64,000 bases of DNA, taken from the NCBI RefSeq assembly GCF_001509405.1, contig NZ_CP011502.1:3534001-3598000 (forward strand). The letters run 5' to 3'. Position numbers and translations under genes: made by a program. Below, piece by piece: positions 59,509-64,000 of this stretch. Under the pieces are notes generated by a model, which was not told where the DNA came from, searched no databases, and worked only from the letters and a program-made list of their open reading frames with translations. Source of the stretch: Aeromicrobium erythreum. GTDB lineage: Bacteria > Actinomycetota > Actinomycetes > Propionibacteriales > Nocardioidaceae. Position 1 is the first letter of the stretch, and each line of letters starts with the position of its first letter.

Positions 59509-60963
59509 TCAGAGGCCGCCGAGGCCCACGTACTTCGTCTCGAGGTACTCCTCGATGCCCTCGGCACCGCCCTCGCGGCCGAAGCCGGACGCCTTGACGC
59601 CGCCGAAGGGGGCGGCCGGGTTCGAGACAATGCCCTGGTTCATGCCGACCATGCCCGTCTCGAGGCCCTCGTAGACCTTCACCGCGCGGGCGTAGTCGGT
59701 GGTGAACGCGTAGGCGACGAGGCCGTACTCGGTGTCGTTCGCCATGCGGATCGCGTCGTCGTCGTCGGTGAACGTGAAGATCGGCGCGACCGGGCCGAAG
59801 ATCTCCTCGGTCGACACCTTCGCCGACAGCGGCACGTCGGTGAGGACGGTCGGCGGGTAGAACCAGCCGGGGCCGTCGGGCACCTGGCCGCCGGTGACCA
59901 CGGTGGCGCCCTTCTCGACGGCGTCGTCGACGAGCTCAGCCACCTTGTCGCGCTGCTTCTCCTCCACCAACGGGCCGACCTTCACGTCGTCCTCCAGGCC
60001 GGGGCCGATCTTCAGGGCGCCCATCTTCTCGGCGAGCTTGGAGGAGAACTCCTCGGCGACGTCGGCGTGGACGATGAACCGGTTGGCGGCCGTGCACGCC
60101 TCGCCGATGTTGCGCATCTTCGCGAGCATCGCGCCCTCGACCGCCGCGTCGACGTCGGCGTCGGCGAAGACGAGGAACGGTGCGTTGCCGCCGAGCTCCA
60201 TCGACACCCGCAGCAGGCCCTCGGCGCTCTGCTCGACGAGGGAGCGCCCGACCTCGGTGGAACCGGTGAAGGTGAGCTTGCGCAGCCGCGGGTCGCGGAT
60301 GATGGGCTCCATCACCTCGCCGGTGCTCCTGGTCGTGACGACGTTGAGCACGCCCTCGGGCACGCCAGACTCCTCGAGCACCTTCGCCAGCCACAGCATG
60401 GTGAGCGGGGTGAGGCCGGCGGGCTTGACGACCATCGTGCAGCCGGCGGCGATGGCGGGCGCGATCTTGCGGGTACCCATCGCGAGCGGGAAGTTCCAGG
60501 GCGTGATCATCAGGCACGGGCCGACGGGCTGCTTCAGGGTCAGCAGGCGGGTGGCGCCGTTCGGCGCGACGGAGTAGCGGCCCGACACCCGGACGGCCTC
60601 CTCGGAGAACCAGCGCAGGAACTCGGCGCCGTAGGTGATCTCGGCCTGGCTCTCGCTGAGCGGCTTGCCCATCTCGAGCGTCATGATCGTGGCGAGCTCG
60701 TCGGCGCGGTCGACGACCGTCTCGAACGCCGAGCGCAGGATCTCCCCGCGGTCGCGCGGCGGCACCTTGGCCCAGTCGGGCTGCGCAGCGACGGCGGCGT
60801 CGATGGCAGCCTTGCCGTCCTCCACGGTCCCGTTCGCGACCTCCACCAGCGTCGAGCCGTCCGCGGGGTTCTCGACGGCGAAGGTCGCACCGCCGGTCGC
60901 GTCGCGCCAGGAGCCGCCGATGAAGAGCTGGGTGGGGACGTCGGGCAGTGCGGAGGAGGTCAT
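59509..60963 (-). CDS. gabD: NAD(P)-dependent succinate-semialdehyde dehydrogenase
   Basis: A 484-residue aldehyde dehydrogenase of the GabD/SSADH group. Catalytic residues are Glu256 in MELGGNAPF and Cys290 in NIGEACTAANRF; Lys180 in VVKPAG binds the cofactor, and TFTGSTEVGR follows the nucleotide fold. It oxidises succinate semialdehyde to succinate, feeding GABA or polyamine carbon into the TCA cycle. TAGCCT (60970-60975) ends 6 bases before the ATG. No GABA transaminase is nearby, so the exact substrate stays inferred. Confidence 0.9.
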   Translation of the reverse strand: MTSSALPDVPTQLFIGGSWRDATGGATFAVENPADGSTLVEVANGTVEDGKAAIDAAVAAQPDWAKVPPRDRGEILRSAFETVVDRADELATIMTLEMGKPLSESQAEITYGAEFLRWFSEEAVRVSGRYSVAPNGATRLLTLKQPVGPCLMITPWNFPLAMGTRKIAPAIAAGCTMVVKPAGLTPLTMLWLAKVLEESGVPEGVLNVVTTRSTGEVMEPIIRDPRLRKLTFTGSTEVGRSLVEQSAEGLLRVSMELGGNAPFLVFADADVDAAVEGAMLAKMRNIGEACTAANRFIVHADVAEEFSSKLAEKMGALKIGPGLEDDVKVGPLVEEKQRDKVAELVDDAVEKGATVVTGGQVPDGPGWFYPPTVLTDVPLSAKVSTEEIFGPVAPIFTFTDDDDAIRMANDTEYGLVAYAFTTDYARAVKVYEGLETGMVGMNQGIVSNPAAPFGGVKASGFGREGGAEGIEEYLETKYVGLGGL

Positions 60964-61073
60964 GTCCCGAGGCTACGACGGTCGCGGCCGGTCGGCACCT
61001 GGTGACCTTAGCCTCACTGCAAGCATGGCCTTTGTCCGTATTCTTTCGCTTCTGTGTTCGGTATCATAGAGGC

Positions 61074-62246
61074 ATGTCCAGTACGCAGCTCGCCGACCGG
61101 CTCGAGGCCGTCGCCGCCGAGCTGCGTGCGTACCCGACGCCCACCGATGCGTTGCGGCTGCTGCAGGGGCTCTCCAACGCGATCGACGCGGAGAAGGTGG
61201 TCCTGGTCGCGGACGTGGACGAGCATCGGGACTTCGAGGCCGAGGGCTGCTCGAGCCTGAAGAACTGGCTGCGCGACCAGCTGCACCTCGACGGCAAGCA
61301 GGCGGGCCAGCTGGTCCGCTCGAGTCGGACCCTGCGCGACATGCCCGACCTGGAGTCACTCGCCGTCGAAGGTGCCGTCTCCCTCGACCACGTCGACGCG
61401 TTCACCTACGCCGCCAAGCACATCGACCCCATGGTCGTCGAGCAGTGCATGAACCCACTGCTCGACCTGGCCACCCACGCAGCACCCACGACAGTGCGTC
61501 AAGCCGTCAAGAAGTTGCGCGCCACCGCCCACCCCGATGACCTCGACGAGGCCTGGATCAAGGGCATGGACCGCCACGACCTCAAGGTCTCCGTCGTCGG
61601 CGACGGCGTCGCCGTCACCGGGTTCCTGCCCTTCGACACCGGCACCAAGCTCAAGACCGTCCTCCAGTCACTGTCCGCGCCCACCTGCGCCGAGGACGAC
61701 CGACCCGTCAGCATCCGCCGCGTCACCGCCCTCGACGCCCTGCTGTCCTCGGTACTCGACTCCGGCCTGCCCCAGGACAAGGGCGTGCGCCCCCACGTGG
61801 ACCTGACCGTCGACCTGTCCCGGCTCGCTCACAACCCCGAGACCGCCACCGCCGAGCTCGCCGGCTTCGGCACCATCGGCCCCGGCCAGCTGCAGCAGAT
61901 GCTCTGCGACAGCGACCTCACCCCCATCCTGACCGCCGGCAGACACAGCGTCCTCGACGTCGGCCGCACCCACCGCCTCGCCACACCCCAACAACGCAAG
62001 GCAGTCGTCAACCGACAAGGCGGCACCTGCGCAGGCCCCGGCTGCAGAGGACCCGTGGTCCACGTCCACCACGTCGAGTACTGGTCCGAAGGCGGACCGA
62101 CTGACCTCGCCAACCTCATCGGGCTCTGTCCGAGATGTCACTCAGCGGTGCACCAAGGGTTCTTCACCATCGACCCCGACACCCACCAGACCCACCGCAC
62201 CCTCAGGACCCGACGCACCAACGCCCGTCGCACCCGAGCCGGCTGA
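61074..62246 (+). CDS. DUF222/HNH endonuclease family protein (13E12-type)
   Basis: A 390-residue protein. Residues 1-290 are the helical DUF222 domain (AAELRAYPTPTDALRLLQGLSNAIDAEKV, LKNWLRDQLHLDGKQAGQLVRSS). The C-terminal HNH nuclease has the CAGPGCRG zinc half, HVHHVEYWSEGGPTDLANLIGLCPRCH and SAVHQG. These genes are highly multiplied in Nocardioidaceae and mycobacteria, often near mobile elements. Their biological role is unclear. TATCAT (61062-61067) ends 6 bases before the ATG. The promoter (61015-61073) is markedly AT-richer than the window, a possible sign of transfer. Confidence 0.93.
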   Translation: MSSTQLADRLEAVAAELRAYPTPTDALRLLQGLSNAIDAEKVVLVADVDEHRDFEAEGCSSLKNWLRDQLHLDGKQAGQLVRSSRTLRDMPDLESLAVEGAVSLDHVDAFTYAAKHIDPMVVEQCMNPLLDLATHAAPTTVRQAVKKLRATAHPDDLDEAWIKGMDRHDLKVSVVGDGVAVTGFLPFDTGTKLKTVLQSLSAPTCAEDDRPVSIRRVTALDALLSSVLDSGLPQDKGVRPHVDLTVDLSRLAHNPETATAELAGFGTIGPGQLQQMLCDSDLTPILTAGRHSVLDVGRTHRLATPQQRKAVVNRQGGTCAGPGCRGPVVHVHHVEYWSEGGPTDLANLIGLCPRCHSAVHQGFFTIDPDTHQTHRTLRTRRTNARRTRAG

Positions 62247-62250
62247 GCCG

Positions 62251-63141
62251 CTACCGCACGCGGCGGACGAGTGCGGAGCGGTCGAACACCTCCGGGTGCA
62301 GCACCGACGCGAACGCCTCGACCCCGTCCACGAGTCGCGGACCGGGTCGCACCACCACGGCGTTGCCGTCGACGGCCCACACCTGGGTGTCCGGGAGCTC
62401 CCGCGCGACGACCTCGGCCTGCTCGGCGGCGCCGTCGAGGCCGAAGCCGCACGGTGCCACCAGGACCACCTCGGGACGCTCCGCCCGCAGCGCGTCCCAG
62501 CCCGACGGACCCGACGGCGTCCCCGCGTGCATCCCGACGGGCTCGCCACCGGCGGCTGCCACCTGGTCCGGGATCCAGTGACCGCCCGTGAAGAGCGGGT
62601 CCACCCACTCGACCACGGACACCCGAGGACGCTGGCGGCCAGCCACACGGGCCTCCACGTCGGCCAGCCTCCCGCGCAGACTCGCCACCACCGCACGGCC
62701 GCGGTCGACGACACCAGCCGCGGCAGCCACCTGCTCCACCGACACCAGCACGTCGTCCAACGTGTGCGGGTCGAGCGTCAGCACCTCGGCGCTGCACCCG
62801 AGGTGTGCCAGTGCCTCGTCCACCCGGTCGGTCGGCAGGGCGCACACCCGGCACAGGTCCTGCGTCAGGACGAGGTCCGGGTCGACGTCGGCGAGCGCAC
62901 CCTCGTCGAGGGTGTAGAGGTCGACACCCTCCTCACGCCGCGCCCGCACGTAGGCGTCGATCTCGCCCGGCGTCCACCCGCTCGTGTCGGCGCCCGTCAC
63001 CACCACGCGGTGCTCCGTGCGCGCCGACACCGGCTCGTCGCACTCGAACGTGACGGCCGCGAGCCGGTGCTGCAGACCCAGGGCGTACACGATCTCCGTC
63101 GCCGACGGCAGCAGCGACGCGATCCTGCGCGCGTCGCTCAC
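62251..63141 (-). CDS. BtuF-like cobalamin/metal-chelate-binding protein without signal peptide
   Basis: A 296-residue type III solute-binding-fold protein. It opens RRIASLLPSATEIVYALGLQHRLAAVTFECD, as in BtuF/FecB domains. TQDLCRVCALPTDRVDEAL is a paired-Cys segment seen in cytosolic cobalamin-binding relatives, and VEWVDPLFTGGHWIPDQVAAAGG is the ligand-proximal loop. No signal peptide or lipobox precedes it, so it is probably cytoplasmic. The GTG start overlaps the dedA stop (GTGA) and fits the domain start. No permease or ATPase is adjacent. Function is uncertain. Confidence 0.85.
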   Translation of the reverse strand: MSDARRIASLLPSATEIVYALGLQHRLAAVTFECDEPVSARTEHRVVVTGADTSGWTPGEIDAYVRARREEGVDLYTLDEGALADVDPDLVLTQDLCRVCALPTDRVDEALAHLGCSAEVLTLDPHTLDDVLVSVEQVAAAAGVVDRGRAVVASLRGRLADVEARVAGRQRPRVSVVEWVDPLFTGGHWIPDQVAAAGGEPVGMHAGTPSGPSGWDALRAERPEVVLVAPCGFGLDGAAEQAEVVARELPDTQVWAVDGNAVVVRPGPRLVDGVEAFASVLHPEVFDRSALVRRVR

Positions 63142-63830
63142 TGGGGGCGGCGGGGACGGCGGCGCGGGTAGCGCGGCAGCTGCCGCACCCGCACCACCAC
63201 GAACACGGCGATGACGAGCAGCACCGCCAGGATCACCAGCTTCTGGAACGTGTCGGCATAGGGCTCGACCTGCTCCCAGTTCTCGCCCAGCCGGTAGCCG
63301 GCCACCACGAAGATGCTGTTCCAGATCAGGCTGCCCGCCGTCGTCAGCGCCAGGAACAGGCCGAACGACATGCACTCCACGCCCGCGGGAAGCGAGATCA
63401 GGCTGCGGAAGATCGGGACCATCCGGCCGAAGAAGATCGCCTTGGTGCCGTGCTTCGCGAACCACGCCTCCGTCCGCTCGAGGTCGCTGACCTTCAGCAG
63501 CGGCACCTTCTCGAACACCCACACCGTGCGGTCGCGGCCGTAGGCGCGGCCCAACCAGTAGAGGATCGCCGCGCCGATCACCGAGCCCGCCGTCGTCGCG
63601 AACAGCGCTCCCGCGAGGCTGAACGTGCCCTGCGCGGCGGCGAAGCCGGCCAGCGGCAGGATGATCTCGCTCGGGATCGGCGGGAAGATGTTGTCGGCGC
63701 CGACCGCGAGGGCCACGCCGAACAGGCCCAGCTTCTCCATTAGGTCGACCGTCAGACCGGCCAGGCCGCTGTCCGGACCCGTCGAGGTGGCGGACTGCAC
63801 GAGGGCGGACGTCACGGCTGCGCTGATCAC
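63138..63830 (-). CDS. DedA-family membrane protein
   Basis: A 230-residue DedA/VTT-domain protein. Motifs are FPPIPSEIILPLAGFAAAQG, the SVIGAAILYWLGRAYGR re-entrant region, and FGRMVPIFRSLISLPAGVECMSF, with the conserved Arg pattern. DedA proteins act as undecaprenyl-phosphate or phospholipid translocases and maintain envelope homeostasis. GTG 63830 was chosen because TACCCT (63837-63842) ends 6 bases upstream; an in-frame GTG at 63872 would extend it. The basic C-terminus overlaps the next gene. Confidence 0.9.
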   Translation of the reverse strand: MISAAVTSALVQSATSTGPDSGLAGLTVDLMEKLGLFGVALAVGADNIFPPIPSEIILPLAGFAAAQGTFSLAGALFATTAGSVIGAAILYWLGRAYGRDRTVWVFEKVPLLKVSDLERTEAWFAKHGTKAIFFGRMVPIFRSLISLPAGVECMSFGLFLALTTAGSLIWNSIFVVAGYRLGENWEQVEPYADTFQKLVILAVLLVIAVFVVVRVRQLPRYPRRRPRRPQ

Positions 63831-63895
63831 CAGGCGAGGGTACCTGCGCGCACCCGAGCCAGGGTCCGACACGGACCCGGGGCTACCGTCGCGGT

Positions 63896-64000
63896 ATGCG
63901 ATCTCGGGTCACACGCAGCGCCACCGTGCTCACCGCGACCCTCCTCCTGCTCTCCGCCTGCACCGGCGGCCACGACGAGGACGGCGACGCGGCGACGACG
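63896..64000 (+). CDS. Lipoprotein, N-terminus only (partial)
   Basis: The first 35 codons of a gene cut by the right edge. A basic start (RSRVTRS) and hydrophobic core (VLTATLLLL) lead to the lipobox LLSAC, followed by a Gly/His/Asp-rich linker. TACCGT (63884-63889) ends 6 bases before the ATG. The function cannot be judged. Confidence 0.75.
   Translation, partial: MRSRVTRSATVLTATLLLLSACTGGHDEDGDAATT

Noticed and set aside
61003..61021. Iron-box-like sequence TGACCTTAGCCTCACTGCA upstream of the DUF222/HNH gene
   Set aside because: About 12 of 19 positions match, but neither flanking gene has an iron link and it is not at a -10 or -35 box.

Overview
This is a 64 kb chromosomal stretch from a very GC-rich actinobacterium. 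Codon use, the DUF222/HNH (13E12-type) protein, a SCO4848-type membrane protein, actinobacterial FadE/CaiB/FadA genes, LPxTG-like sorting, DtxR/IdeR-like iron boxes and many leaderless promoters fit Nocardioidaceae (Aeromicrobium- or Nocardioides-like). The genus is an inference. There are about 75 genes on both strands. I saw no rRNA, tRNA, phage, CRISPR array or intact insertion sequence.

1-9 kb is lipid catabolism: fadB (cut by the window edge) and fadA, a divergent MerR regulator, a TerC gene behind a candidate Mn2+ riboswitch, a FadE-CaiB/racemase pair, an alpha/beta hydrolase, and a secreted cholesterol-oxidase-like enzyme with a divergent TetR. The fadA and caiB promoters carry the same palindrome at the same distance from identical -10 boxes, so they look like one regulon. 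9-17 kb holds an AraC regulator, DUF2000, a flavoprotein monooxygenase broken by a GC-rich 36-bp tandem repeat, an FMN oxidase coupled to a class III cyclase, a VapBC-like pair and a polar amino acid ABC importer. 17-21 kb has PadR, FadH and a CurA-like reductase. 21.05-22.40 kb is a gene-free array of inverted repeats.

22-31 kb is mostly housekeeping: lipid kinase, stress membrane protein, DUF1697, PhzF-like, sirtuin, DUF4389, manA, serA and a thioesterase. 31.3-34.7 kb is a tightly overlapping four-gene operon of membrane protein, TPR-membrane protein, TPR-AAA+ ATPase and a second TPR-membrane protein; it is the best candidate for an undescribed system. 34.7-43.9 kb carries a PEP-mutase-like enzyme, a CDP-alcohol phosphatidyltransferase, a two-component system, a wall-sorted surface protein, a lipoprotein, an MFS transporter and a LysR regulator.

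44.0-51.7 kb is a copper island: DUF305 lipoprotein, csoR, copZ, copA, a membrane protein, copC, PCuAC, a Tat-exported DyP peroxidase and a PepSY membrane protein. Its first promoter is overlapped by a CsoR-type palindrome. 51.7-54.4 kb looks iron-linked: dps, a single-domain SIP protein under two iron boxes, and a phosphopantetheinyl transferase preceded by a 14-codon leaderless ORF. 54.4-64 kb holds two NAD-binding epimerase-like proteins, a YbaY-like protein coupled to an ABC exporter, a hydrolase, a succinate-semialdehyde dehydrogenase, DUF222/HNH, a BtuF-like protein without a signal peptide, DedA, and the start of a lipoprotein.

A recurring feature is a TANNNT- or CANNNT-like -10 hexamer ending exactly 6 (sometimes 7) bases before the start codon of more than 25 genes. 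These genes are probably transcribed without leaders, and I used this spacing to choose several starts.
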